The notes under the pieces are model-generated. The model had not been told where the DNA came from, did not search any database, and was given only the letters and a program-made list of their open reading frames with translations. From assembly GCA_008477525.1 (NCBI GenBank), contig SPDT01000009.1:868001-932000 (forward strand): a stretch of 64,000 nt of DNA, read 5' to 3'. Position 1 is the stretch's first letter. Each line of letters starts with the position of its first letter. The position numbers and the translations under genes are program-made. Of this stretch, positions 33,500-44,729 are shown in pieces. This DNA is from Hypomyces perniciosus (taxonomy: Eukaryota > Ascomycota > Sordariomycetes > Hypocreales > Hypocreaceae).

Positions 33500-34960
33500 A
33501 ATAGTAATCTCCAACACGCTGCTTCCGCCTCCGGAAAGGGCGCCCTCCCGTTTGGGTAACGCGCCCTCGCCGCCCTGACTGCATCGGCCTTCCCGTTGAC
33601 CCTAGTCGCAAGGCTTACATAACCGAACCATATAAATATCCCAACGCCTGTCCTCGACTCTCGACATGTACTCTTGACTTCTCTCTCCACCTCCAACACT
33701 GCTGTGATTGTCGCTGCTGCACCTATCGTCTCTGCCTGCGCCCACGTGTCTTATCCGCGCTCTTCATTTTGCATTGACACAGCCTGGTTTCAGGTCCCAC
33801 CGCCGCCAGCTTACCGCCAACGTCCGCGTGAACCTCCTCGCTTCACCCTCCATTGCCGTACGCGTTTACCTCCCTTTCTTCCCGAATTGCTGCTCCTGCA
33901 TGCTGTCTTAGCATTCGTAGCTTCAAAATCACGGAATCCATCTCCATCAAGTCGAAAATCGTTATGCCTACATCTCACATCCAGCAGGAGCTCCTTGGTT
34001 TCCGGTCTCTTCGCCGCCATCATCATTCCCTCTCCCGCAACCAGTACCCAGTTTGTGGGCTCAAGGGACCAGCCAGTCACAAAAATACCTCAACACACTA
34101 ATAGTGTCAATGCGCGAGGCAGATTTACCAATCGGCAACAAGAATAGAACGACGCGGGCGCTACCCCTGGCCAGCTGAATTTCCCCTTGCACTGTGGATT
34201 TGTTTGATACATCATGTTAAGACCAGCGCATGATCCATCAATACGACGGTCATGACTCGGCGTTATGTCGGACGGACTCTTTCCGACCTCAGACCATCAA
34301 AGGGCCGGGTTCCCCTCTCGATATTGATTGGTGATGAGGGCCGCATGACGCAAGCCAGCACATGCTAATGCTGCTCGATGCCTAAAGCTGGGATAAAAGC
34401 AAGCATAGACGAATCCGCCTTAATGATGCCTACGAGTGGTTTCAAGCCCCATCCTCCAATCCGGCCACGGAGTATGAGACGGGTCGCAGTATCAATGCTA
34501 TTCGAGGAGGCATAGGGAGCCAGCGAGCCGAGACCTTGGGTTGGCTTCGGGGACGCCGAGAGTTGTGTGTCACGTACGGTGTCAGTCGAGCTATAGTGAT
34601 GTTGCAGGCGGATCACGCCTATCCACCATGACTGCATCCAGGTGGCCCGGCAGATGGATGATTGGCAGAGGAGATGTGATGGCTGAAAGGTTGGCCTTGA
34701 CGGGCGTCGAGGCATGCCTTCCCCTGCGCGCGTCGTTTCGGACGAACGGAAGGTTGAGAGGGCTTGAGAGTGCCTGTGGACGGTGGCATTTGACTCGAGC
34801 TGGGGAAGCGAAGTGCCAGCAAGAGTATTGAGCGCAGCCGGCTTGCATATTTAAGGCATCTCGCGCCCGTGCTCCTTCTGACGATCTTTATCGACAAAGT
34901 TCCCCTCCTGTTTGTGAGGAAACTGCACCACTCGCTCCCGCGAAAGGTTCGTGCAACTTG
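33500..34960. other. GC-normal region with no assignable gene; upstream of the Myb-like gene
   Basis: A plus-strand frame at 33,674-34,147 and overlapping minus-strand frames are open, but they are Pro/Ser/Arg-rich, lack a recognisable domain and overlap one another. The last few hundred bases (TTTAAGGCATC near 34,850) would be the promoter and leader of the gene starting at 34,961. Confidence 0.35.
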
Positions 34961-36620
34961 ATGATGGCATCTACTGTTACACTTGAGGCTCAACTCGTTT
35001 GGGCTCCCCTGGTTGCGGCGCATATGGAGGACACTAGGCAAACAAAGCAGCAGCAATCACGGCTATCGGCGCAGCAAGAGCGTCCTTCTGTTTCTACTTC
35101 CTCACAGGCAAGTTTATCGCTAGGAGCAGTTGAAAACTTAAATCATCCATCCGCCGTCTCCTGGTGGCCTTTGGATGAGCCGATTATAATCCCCTCCGAT
35201 ACTGAATCTGAGATGGATGATGCGGATGCCGAAGGCGGTGAAGGCGGTGGCCATGATGGTCGTGACTTTGATGACTCGCGATCAGTCGATACGCTTCCAT
35301 CCGTCAACGCAATCATCGCATCCGTGGCTGAAGCACGGTCTGACAACACGAAGAGCGTTGGTAAGTTGTCGCACTCTTTGTTCCCTACGAGTCCTGTGGC
35401 TGACGAGCGGGCTAGAGAGTCCCATCATGGTGTCTGGTGGTGCTGGCCAGGCCGAGGACCCCTGCCGGCCAGGTTCGTCAACAGTCAATCAAGCCACTGA
35501 AGATGCTATGCTGGGCATTGAACCATCAATATCGGTGTCAGGGAGCCCCATGAGGTCTCCGTCCGTGCTACCGCCAACAATGCCCGCACCTAGCTTGCCC
35601 CAAGAGAACGAAGAGTCACAGAGCCCTGCTGAGAGCATTGGGCGTTGGGTCAACTGTCTGCCCACGAGCAGAACTCCCGCGCAGCTCGGCAACATTCTCC
35701 AGACACCCGAGGTTCGCGCGTCGAGACAGCAGTCTCTAGGTATCTCAGCAGGACCAGACCTGGAAGGAAATGGCTATAAGGATTACTATGCGGCAGCCGA
35801 CCCGTCGCAGTACCCAGCCGAGTCTCCGGTGGAGGCTCAGGGCTCGTTTATCGAGCGTAGGAATCCGGGTGTTACTAGCCTAGCACAACATATCCGTGGG
35901 ATCGGCAGCAAGGCCCAGTCCGGTGATGAGGGTGATTCTGATTCTGATGACGATGCCAGTGGCATACATGGAGACACGGAGTACTGCCCCTCTGCGGCAG
36001 ACAGCGGCGAAAAGGGGTGGGAAGAGGACGGCCTGGGCAGTGACGCAAATGGCACTGAACAACCGTCACGCAAACGCCGCAATTTCGGGCGGTCTCTGGC
36101 TACCACAAAGCGCCTTCACTGCCGCAGCACGACGTCCCGTTCCCTAATAGCTACCAAATCATCAATGCGAACGAGGAAGCACACACCTGCCGGCAGCATG
36201 CTCAGCCCGCTAACGTCGCACGCTGCATCCGAGGAGGGAGACGACGAGGTGGCTGCTGCAAAGTTTGAGGAGTGGCCTTTGCAAGGCGCCATACTCAAGC
36301 GCGTTATTCTAGACGGCGTGGCGACGTTCCAGCTACAGTTCGAATGGCCACCCTACACAAAGCACAACCAAAGAAGCGTTGTCACGTGCAATACACGTCG
36401 TATGATAACCTCAAGAACAAGTAGTGGTTAGGCAAGGCAGACCCCGGGCACAAGGGCTAGATTCACACCCGCAGAGGACGATCTACTCATCAAGTTGAAG
36501 GCGGGGCATGGGAACCTTTCGTGGGGGAAGATACATCAGCGGTTCAGTAACACCTTTCCAGGGCGCACTGTTGGAAGCCTACAGGTACACTATTCCACGA
36601 AGCTGAAGGACCGTGAATGA
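34961..36620 (+). pseudogene. Myb/SANT-like nuclear protein gene with a broken 3' end
   Basis: Exon 1 (34,961-35,360) and exon 2 (from 35,416) join across a 55-bp intron (GTAAGT..GGGCTAG) in phase. The N-terminus is long, polar and Ser/Pro-rich with acidic patches (EMDDADAEGGEGGG; GDEGDSDSDDDASG), then a basic stretch (PSRKRRNFGR). Near 36,270 comes EEWPLQGAILKRV, and near 36,460-36,615, in another frame, RFTPAEDDLLIKLKAG, LSWGKIHQRF and FPGRTVGSLQVHYSTKLK, a complete Myb/SANT-type helix set. Between them the frame shifts at about 36,365 and 36,455 and a TAG interrupts (36,421). I infer a once intact DNA- or chromatin-binding protein of a family common in Eurotiales, now disabled at the C-terminus. 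A missed intron is a weaker alternative. Confidence 0.6.
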
Positions 36621-37200
36621 TGTTGGCCTGGTGTTGGCCCAAGGACGGCGCAGGACTCGGATTTCACTTGGAGTTATGTCAGTGGAGGGTGATATAATTA
36701 GGGCGCTTGCGAGTTCAAATTTACATCTGAAATAATAATTATAGCAACAACAGCTACTCATCAACCGACCACCGCCTATTGCTGTCCTCCTGGCTAAAGC
36801 AGTAGGATATACCGCATCCCTTTCACAACAGCTAACTTTAAATTCCTCGCGGACAAAAATTACGCACAAGATCCGCAACTCAGATCACTTACTGTAGTGA
36901 AGAGCAGTCTTATATTCGCATCGCTCTCCACCCAGAAATTATGCCATCTACTAATCGACCAAACCCTATCCTACCATACTCTTAAGTCTTGCAGGCTGCA
37001 TCGCTTAAAGCACACCATGCGCGACCAATCATATACTTATTGTATCAGGACTTCATAAAAACACCGTGGAATTTTATTGGCTCAAGCATTCCTATCCGAA
37101 TAAAATCCGAAGAACAGGAAGTATGTAGTACCCCTTCTAGGGCGGTAAATTAAAGACACATTGTCGATTGGACACATCTGTGTTATGACTTCTTATTTGA
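36621..37200. other. Intergenic, no gene seen
   Basis: Mixed composition with no coding signal I trust; short minus-strand frames at 36,579-36,878 have no recognisable motif. Confidence 0.4.
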
Positions 37201-37204
37201 ATGC

Positions 37205-37626
37205 ATTTTTACCGATAGCGGTTCAAACATAATAATATAGATGGTTCAAAGAGGGTGGAGGAGCTTAAAAGGCTTCTTCGACAGGCGCAAAGATTTGACA
37301 AGAAAGCGGAGAGACAGCGACGGGCGTTAAAGGAACAGACCCGACGTATGACATTGGACAAGTATATAGCAGCTTATAATATCAACGGCCAAGTTTTCGA
37401 GAGCCGTAATTTCTTACATGGTCGAGGCGACAGGTTCTCTCGCAGGCCTATAACGAACGGGAAGAGTCTAGAGAATTTCCTATATAACGGTGTGGAGGAT
37501 CCTTGTTAGATGCATCGTAGAGCAGCTCAAAGAGGTGGGGAAGGTTAGAGGCGAATTTCATATCGGAAATGGTGTCATCTTTGAAATTCAACCTCACGCC
37601 ATTAGCGATATTAGCCCATTTCAGTA
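37205..37626 (+). pseudogene. Fragment of a fungal protein-kinase-related family
   Basis: A charged helical run (ELKRLLRQAQRFDKKAERQR) leads into RMTLDKYIAAYNI, like the coiled-coil plus T-L-x-E/D-Y-L-x-A-C-H junction seen in a large family of fungal kinase-like proteins that I recall by pattern only. After a TAG at 37,507 the reading resumes one frame over as VRCIVEQLKEV and FHIGNGVIFEIQPHAISDIS. No kinase domain follows. The internal frameshift, missing domains and lack of an ATG in frame mark it as a relic. Confidence 0.4.
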
Positions 37627-38083
37627 GTTGGCTAGTGGATTAATACATATACTATAGGTATATCAGGGAGGGTGATTTTGAAAAACTTCTGAGCCAGCTG
37701 GAGGGATGATTAGTTACAGGAGCGCGTGGTTTGGAGCTCCATGATGCATACGTTAGTTATTGGGCAACGCTGGACTCTTTAATATATGCAATTACCTCAT
37801 GCCTGAAAGAAAATACCCCGCTTCCGCCAATCTGTCCCCACAAACCCGACCGAGCCCAATCTGCCTAGCAGCCTTCTTATGATGTTCCTTTTCATTTCTT
37901 TCCTCCTCATTGTATTTCTTGCCGAGATAATATCTAGTATAAGCAAGAAATGTTATTGATTCTATATATCGAGTTTACGAGATCAACGTCGTTCTCCACA
38001 ATCCAGCGTGTTCTATTACCTTGTTCAATAAGTGAAACTTGCAAGCATCAAAAATATTCAAAACCCGAATCTCGCAACTCCTA
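37627..38083. other. Intergenic, upstream of the hydrolase gene
   Basis: No gene recognised. Probably the 5' region of the plus-strand gene starting near 38,096. Confidence 0.4.
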
Positions 38084-38095
38084 ATGGTGGTTATA

Positions 38096-39562
38096 ATGGA
38101 TCTTGCGCGATCTGGGATAGCCCTTATTCTAGCTTGCATCGCCGCCATCGTGGACCTGTGGCTGTGGCTGTCAGCAAGAAACAAACGCTCGCCAATCTCG
38201 CGACCACAGGAGCATTCCGCTGATGCCTTGCAGGGAGAGGGAAAGCATGTTTGTGGAGTCCACAATCAAATAGGCAATATACTTATTAACACCACTATAG
38301 AATCGTGCCCGACATCCTCTCGAGATATTGTACCCTACTGACAACGCCAATAAGGACACCGAGGCTGAGTAAGTGTTAAGGATTGGCACTAGGGAGCATC
38401 GATCTAACCAAGGCAGCATCATTGCTGTACACGGTCTTGGGTCAAACGTTGACTGGTCATGGGTATACAAAGACGGCAACAAGCATATTAACTGGCTTGG
38501 AGACCCTGATATGCTGCCCGCGAAGGTACCTAAGGCAAGGATTATTGTGTACAACTACGAGTCGAAATGGCACAAAGAGGCCCCAAAGACACGCCTCCAG
38601 CTCTGCGGAGAGGACTCATGCATAGTGTACACTCATTCCGCGATGGCGTCTCTAGTCGCCCGATTGTCTTTGTCGGCCATAGTCTAGGCGGAAATGTCAT
38701 TATACATGTGAGCCGGTGTACCTACTGTTAGTGTGCATTTAGCTAATCTACAACGTTAAGGGCCTCTTATATGCCAACTCCGAGGAAAAATTTAAATATT
38801 TGCCGCAGGTTACCGTTGGTCTTGTGTTTCTAGGCACTCCTTTCCGGGGCACGAAGTGGCAACCCTTCATCGAATCCATTGCGTGGCTTGGGCAACCGGT
38901 AGGCTCGCATAGTGGAATCATCAAGGAACTCAATTTCGATGAGCCTGTGCTATTGGACAAATTACATAGCTTCTGCCGGCTGCGCAATAGGCTCTCGACA
39001 CCAGTCTCTTGCTTCAGCGAACTCTATGAAACTGACTATGGCCGGCGGTTCGGAGTCGAGGGAGTGGCAAAAGGAATGGTACGTAAGAAACATCAATAAC
39101 CAGAATCGTACTCACATTCTTAGGTCGTGGAAGAAGCCTCCGCTTGCATCCCGGGTCTTGATAGATATGCCCTTGAGACAGATCACTTGAAGATAAACAA
39201 ATACCGAGGCCCCATCGACCGCTCATTCTTGACTGTCTCGGCGACAATATCCGAGATGTGCGCCAATGCGAAGGATATCGTTCACCTTCGGAACCACCGT
39301 GCGTCTCATTGTTCCTTAATTTAGGAATTCGCTAACCTTATTGACAGCAAGGGAGATTATTACTGATAGTGCATGTAAGTCTTCTCACCTACCATATACG
39401 CCGAACTTGCTGACAGACTACCAAGACGCACTGAAGGCGAAGCCTGAGGCCGGAGCCTGTCTACGCAGTCTCTTCCTGACCGACCCGCTAGAGGATAGGG
39501 CTGCATTGAAACGTAAGATAGTGTAGATATGACGTGGATTGACTGATACAGTGACCCCGTAG
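38096..39562 (+). pseudogene. Alpha/beta-hydrolase domain, truncated NLR-type N-terminus
   Basis: Exons by splice signals: 38,096-38,248; 38,301-38,368; 38,417-38,707; 38,761-39,078; 39,124-39,298; 39,348-39,374; 39,417-39,512; then a few codons to TAG 39,560-39,562. An alternative ATG lies at 38,084. A hydrophobic N-terminal helix (IALILACIAAIVDLWLWL) precedes IIAVHGLGSNVDWSW, RIIVYNYESKW, IVFVGHSLGGNVII (nucleophile elbow GHSLG, Ser present) and VGLVFLGTPFRG. Later LRSLFLTDPLEDRAALK is the linker normally found just before NACHT domains. NACHT and repeats are absent. A one-base deletion at about 38,616 breaks LCGED/LMHSVHSF. I read it as the severed front of a fungal NLR; a short stand-alone hydrolase is possible if the frameshift is a sequencing error. 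Confidence 0.65.
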
Positions 39563-41834
39563 AAAGGCGAAGTGGATATTTATCTATGTAAGCTGCAGGA
39601 CTAAACAGCTGATACTGGGTAGAACCGTAAATCGGAGTTGGAGGGTCTAGGATTCAGAATATGCTTTCGCAGATCACTGACTAGAAAGTGACCGTTGCCT
39701 ATTTTAGTATTTTCCGAGTTATAAAGCTAGTCAACTAACCCTGCGTTTCCTTAATTATCACTAGAACTTAATAATTAAGCGTTTTGTGTAAGGCCCTCCC
39801 TTTGCAATAAGAAATAGGAACTGATAGAAATTTACTATTAGTAGTGTATGAGTAGTATGAGGAATTCGTTGCTGCTATTCTGTAAAATGCCCTTAACTGC
39901 CAGGCCGTCATTGAATAGTAAGGCATTATGCAGCGTTTGACCATACTACGGTCAGGCAACCTGTGCGCAACAGTCCTGATAGTTGATGGTGGTTAGAATT
40001 ATCAATGATCCGACGTTAATACGAGTATTTTGCCGATTATTACGGGGAAGACGCTGATAAAAATGCTTATAAATTCGCTAGTAAATTAGTTCTAGTCTAG
40101 CGAAACGCCCTGTTAATACTGAATAAGGAACACTAGTGTGTTCGAACTATGTAGATGCTGGGACATGGGGCGACGATCGTCAAGTAGCGTCTGTTGCCTC
40201 CTCGTATAATAGTTGCGTTCTTACAGTTTTAAATGATGCCTGTAGCCTTATTAGCTTTATGCACAACAATGAAAATGTACTAGCCCTCCAGATATACAGT
40301 AATACTGGGAATATGGTGATACTGGATTTATTAATCCTTACGCTATGTACTTGTATAAGATAAGTGAATGGATAGAAACTAGATACCCATTATCCGGATA
40401 TTGGAATACAACCTCCATAGTGAGAATATAGAGTTTTTGTTAGCTATATTAATTATTATTATTTTTACTAGTAGGTTGTCTCACTTAACTATAAACGTAA
40501 TATTGCTACCCGCCTTGATGGAAAATCCTGTAATTTAGTGTTGATTTTAGGGTTCCTTTAAGGGCGTAATTATCGCATGGTTTACAGTAAAAAACTATAC
40601 TTTGGTATAGCGGGTACCGATGCGACTAAATTATAGCTGGCTACAGAGTATAATATGGGGAAGCTGAGATAACACTGTAACAGAATGACATCTCGCCACT
40701 GCAAGTTTCTATGCAAAAGTACCGTCCAAACCCCTGTCAGCTAAGCACGATAAGATTCAGCCACCGCCTGCTGACTTCTAATAGTAGCGCGATAAAGAAG
40801 ACTGCGCCGCGATTTGTTGTGCTTATGATAAATATACGAGTACTTTGCAGTCCCGGTTTTTCGTACTAATACGAAGTACGACGTGGTTGGCTCGGCAAAT
40901 GCTATTATCCCCGCAGCCGATCAGTTACCTGTTAGGTGAAAATCTTTAGTATATCCAAAAAGGGTAATTAGTGGGATATGGGTCCTATCAGCTTATGTAC
41001 AGTCACATTCCCCCCTCCCACTATAGTAGTAGCAGTACTAATAGTACATACTAGTACCTGTCTGCCGGAGGTCTCCACCTTTATACGGCACGGGCACTCG
41101 GAGCAATATCTTTCTTATGTACTCCGTAGGCCCGATTCTTTACTCCATATACGCGACTATCAAGTATCCATGATCCCATGGATAGATTGGGTGAGAAAAG
41201 GGGGGTTAATGTGGCTTTACGGTCGCCTAACACTGGTTCTAAAGACTTTATGCATTTTTTGGTTGTAATAAAGGGACTTTAAATTTTACGGGAAAATAGT
41301 TACCTTTATTTGACTGTAGTAACTACCTAATAGTTTATAGATTAATATAAAGCTATATAGTATTCATTCATGTTTATATAGTATAAACATTTCCTATCTA
41401 TTAATAAATTTCCAAAATATTTAAATACCTACTCCACACTCGCGTTTGAGACAGTTGGATGGGTTTTGCCTCAATATATGCCTATGCAAATAAGAGATAT
41501 CAAGTACACTAGGCAAGGACTAGCAACCCCATTCGCATCCTACGAGTAAGCCCAGAAGTAGCCCCGCTAGCATCAATTATTAGTACTGGTAGTACTACCT
41601 TGAGGGTCTCGTATTATCCTGATCCTTCCGTATGAAGACGGAATAAGAATGGATACTCTATGAGGGAGGCCAACTCGAGTATTATACGCATATAACGGCT
41701 TCTACGTAAAGAACGCTCCTGTAGATCTAGGTAAAGAGTGGTTATATATTTGTTTATAAATAGATCTATCTTCTAGAGAAGAGGAGAAGGTAGAGGTTAA
41801 TATAGTCAGTCACCTTTTTACCTTAAGCTTCTCT
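39563..41834. other. 2.3 kb without recognisable gene
   Basis: Moderately AT-rich with scattered CpG. Small open frames (for example 40,136-40,363 and 40,978-41,268) have no motif, and the sequence is not as eroded as the RIP blocks. It may be old intergenic or deleted NLR sequence. Confidence 0.4.
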
Positions 41835-42043
41835 CTAGGGTTAGGGTTGGGTTAGGCTATATTTTGCTGCCCAAGCTATTCTGCCTTAGTGTTATCTAGC
41901 TATCTAGTTTAATTACACTTAAAGTAAAGAGATAAAAGTAAGGGAAGGGTTATAAGTAAAGGAAAAGGTAAAGGATAAAGATAAAGAAATAGGAAGTAAA
42001 AGGGATAAGTAATTAAAAAATAGGAAAATAGGAAAATAGGAAA
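41835..42043 (-). repeat. Repeat family R, copy 4
   Basis: Starts CTAGGGTTAGGGTTGGGTTA, then TATTTTGCTGCCCAAGCTAT and TTATCTAGCTATCTAGTTTA, then a purine-rich tract. The telomere-like TTAGGG units are the best preserved of the family. Tandem with copy 5. Confidence 0.6.
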
Positions 42044-42173
42044 GGGTTGGGTTAGGCTGTATTTTGCTGCCTAAGCTATTCTGCCCTAATGTTATCTAGC
42101 TATCTAGCTTAATTACACTTTAAGTAAAGAGATAAAGGTAAAGGAAAGTAAGTATAGGAAAGTAAGTAAAGGA
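42044..42173 (-). repeat. Repeat family R, copy 5
   Basis: Head-to-tail with copy 4, shorter purine tract, abutting the 580-bp repeat at 42,174. Confidence 0.6.
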
Positions 42174-42752
42174 TGTTAAAATAACAAGGTTATACTGAAC
42201 CTCATTTATGTGTGGCTTCTAGGAAGCTGCACACAACGCAGCAATGAGGAAACGACTGAGAGTCTAATTGGGTTAACAATGGATGAACAATTGAATTGTA
42301 AACGATCTAATAGCTAGAAGCTATAGAATATCTAGTGTATGTGCGGCTGGTGTAGAAGTGATTGTATGAACAATAGCTTGTCTTCTACAATAGTCCTCCG
42401 ACCTAATAATAGGTGTGCGGTGGCAGAATTGGGTTTGTGGCCCCATTCCTATTTTCCGCAAAATTCATTTGTATGGGAAATCGGCCAAATCGACTCACGG
42501 CCATACAAACAGGAAACCATTTTGGTCAGATTTTTCACAATAGCCATTGTGGCCATTGTATTGAGTCTAGGGTAGGCGGGGTAGCTGGTCCTAGCTCAAT
42601 TGTTATCGTTGAAGATGACAGAAATTTCCTGACTTACACCGAAGTTCCTCCAGGAACTCGGTCCTAGCGTCGGGCCTAATTCCGGGTCTAGCCAGAATAG
42701 GAAGGTTACCCAATTACACTGAAATCCTTACTTTTTAGCCCTCCTTTTAACA
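42174..42752 (+). repeat. 580-bp dispersed repeat, LTR-like, better preserved copy
   Basis: Ends TGTTAAAA and TTTTAACA. Matches the reverse complement of 421-1000. Contains GC-normal blocks such as CAGGAACTCGGTCCTAGCGT. Flanks AAGGA and GTTTA do not match, so a simple solo-LTR insertion is not shown. Confidence 0.55.
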
Positions 42753-43277
42753 GTTTACTTTAAAAAAAGGAAAAAAGGCTTTTTAAATCCCTTTTAAAAA
42801 AAAGATATTAGGTTTTATATTAAAACTGAAATTAAGTTTAAGGGTATTAATTTCAATACATTTATTATTAATGCGGCGTTTTTTAGGCATAAATAGAAGG
42901 ATTATAGCTACCTTTTACTTTAAAAGTAAAAGAGTGCCCTCCTTTTTAAGTCGCTAGAGTACTGCTTGCCTAGCAGTAGCGAGGTTTAATTATCCTTAGT
43001 TTACTTAAAGTTTAATAGTATTCGCTATCTTTCTTTAAATGCCTAGGAGGGGCGAGAGAGCGTTATTAAGCTTATTTTTCTTAATAGCTAGTCAAGAGGT
43101 TATAGAATTTTAGTAAATAGGCACCTAAAAGGTGGGGTACCTGTAGGTGTAGGAGGGAAGTTTGAGGAGCGGACGTCCCTGAGTAGTGTATATCAGGTCA
43201 GTAGTCTGTTTGGCTTATAAGCCATTCGCATTTAGGCATCGAAGGCTGCAGGGAATATAGTTTTTACTAATACGTAC
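42753..43277. other. Partly AT-rich region adjoining the chitinase break
   Basis: No gene recognised. The chitinase frame ends at 43,278 and its expected downstream exons are not here, so a deletion or insertion junction must lie close to 43,200-43,277. Confidence 0.4.
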
Positions 43278-44729
43278 CTGGCGCACCTGTCGAGGACTTA
43301 GTGACGGTACAGAAGTCTGGTGTAGTGCCACACTGGCCCCAAATATCGCAGCACGCGTTCAAGGGACAAGGGTTAATAGATGCCAAATTCGTGCCAGAGG
43401 AAGGCTTCTTAGTCCCTGATACTTGAGGACCGCAGATGGCATTTGGAAGAGGGGCGGGCATTGGCGGGTTGCCTGTGCTTAAGCAGATGACAGCCCCGGT
43501 TTGAAGACCAGCACAGCCGCTCCAGCCCCAAGTTTGCATATTGAAAGATTCAATCTGAGCAACTGTGATGCTGTTTGCAGCTGCAATGGCAGCACACCAG
43601 TCACCGGATTTGACAATGTGAGTAGCACAGGTGCTATCAGGGCCCGGCTTGGGGGATATATTTGGGAGAGTGCCAGACGAGCAGCAAACCCATTGGCCAA
43701 CCTATGTTAAAGTTAGTGAATAAGACCTCAGTTCGAATGCAGAGGGAGACTGCTCACTGCGAGCCCAGAGCACAGCGTTTTGCTTGGGTTATAGGAGGCG
43801 AATTGAGCAGGCGAGATGTGACATTTGCTTGTCAGAGAAGCGTACGAGTCGCTAGACGCGGTCTGAATAGCCTTGCAATTTCCACGAGCCATATGAGAAT
43901 GTCCAGGAACATGTGATCGCTTTGAATGGGAATGGACATTCTGGAGAACATCGTCATTACCTGCAAGTGTACTCGTCTCTAATAGCTGCTGGAGCCAGAT
44001 TCTGGCATTGGCAAGTGGACGTGGGTTAGATCCGTAGCACTTGGCATGGCCCTATCCCTGTACTGCCTTCTGCACGGCCGCAAGGCTGATATCTGCAGTG
44101 ATGCCAAAGTAGTGGTCGGATAATAGACTGTTGCCGCACAATTCGACAGTTATAGCAGAGCCTCTTCTTGCTTCCTGGAGGAAGGCCGGGACGATGGACG
44201 ATACAGTACCCCGGTTGTTGATCAGCGCACCGGAGTAGACCCCGATGAACACATTGCCAGCTTTAGCGAAAGTGACGGTGGTATCGCAATTGGCAGGGTC
44301 ACTGAGATAATCTTGCAGCTGCTCCACTGAAGCAACCACATCAGTCTGCGCAATCGCATTCACAGGCTTGGAAGAAATGGTGATATTGGCAGGAGACTTA
44401 ACAGAGGTTCTGCAGATAGAAGATGAAGTAGTATTAGTTTTGGCCGAGACGGGTGTGAGGTTAGCTGAGCAGGAGCGGATAGAGACCGGCGTCAAGGCAT
44501 CATCGACTGTATTATACACGGCAAGATCGAGGAGAAGTATATCATTGCAGACTCTAAGACGTTCAACGCTATGGTATACTGTCTAGTTGCTGGGGCTGGT
44601 TGCTGTATTGCAGCTGACGGGACAGCGCTTGTAAGCTAGGGCCTCCGCCTTGGTTGTATTAAAAGCAAGGCATGCTTGGTTAGAAAGGAAAAGGACCGCA
44701 AGGACCGCCCGGAGACGGAAACGTGTCAT
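43278..44729 (-). pseudogene. LysM-CBM18 chitinase pseudogene, GH18 domain missing
   Basis: Starts at ATG 44,729 with a signal peptide (RAVLAVLFLSNQACLAF), then the N-terminal module LERL/VERLRVCND and DDALTPVSIRSCSA. A first LysM (YASLTSKCHISPAQFASYNP) ends at a 56-bp intron (43,757-43,702; GTGAGC..CATAG); after it come VGQWVCCSSGTLPN and a second LysM (IVKSGDWCAAIAAANSITVA, ESFNMQTWGWSGC). A chitin-binding type 1 region follows (PCPLNACCDIWGQCGTTPDFC). This is the front of a fungal subgroup C GH18 chitinase. Two TAG stops (44,583-44,585 and 44,052-44,054) sit where family members have Trp, consistent with G-to-A changes. The sequence stops at a donor-like GTACGT at 43,277 and no catalytic domain follows. 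Confidence 0.75.

Noticed and set aside
33674..34147. 157-codon plus-strand frame
   Set aside because: No domain, skewed Pro/Ser/Arg content and overlap with open frames on both strands; not supported as a gene.
35143..36298. Several minus-strand frames of 60-90 codons under the Myb-like gene
   Set aside because: They overlap a better supported plus-strand gene and have no domain of their own.
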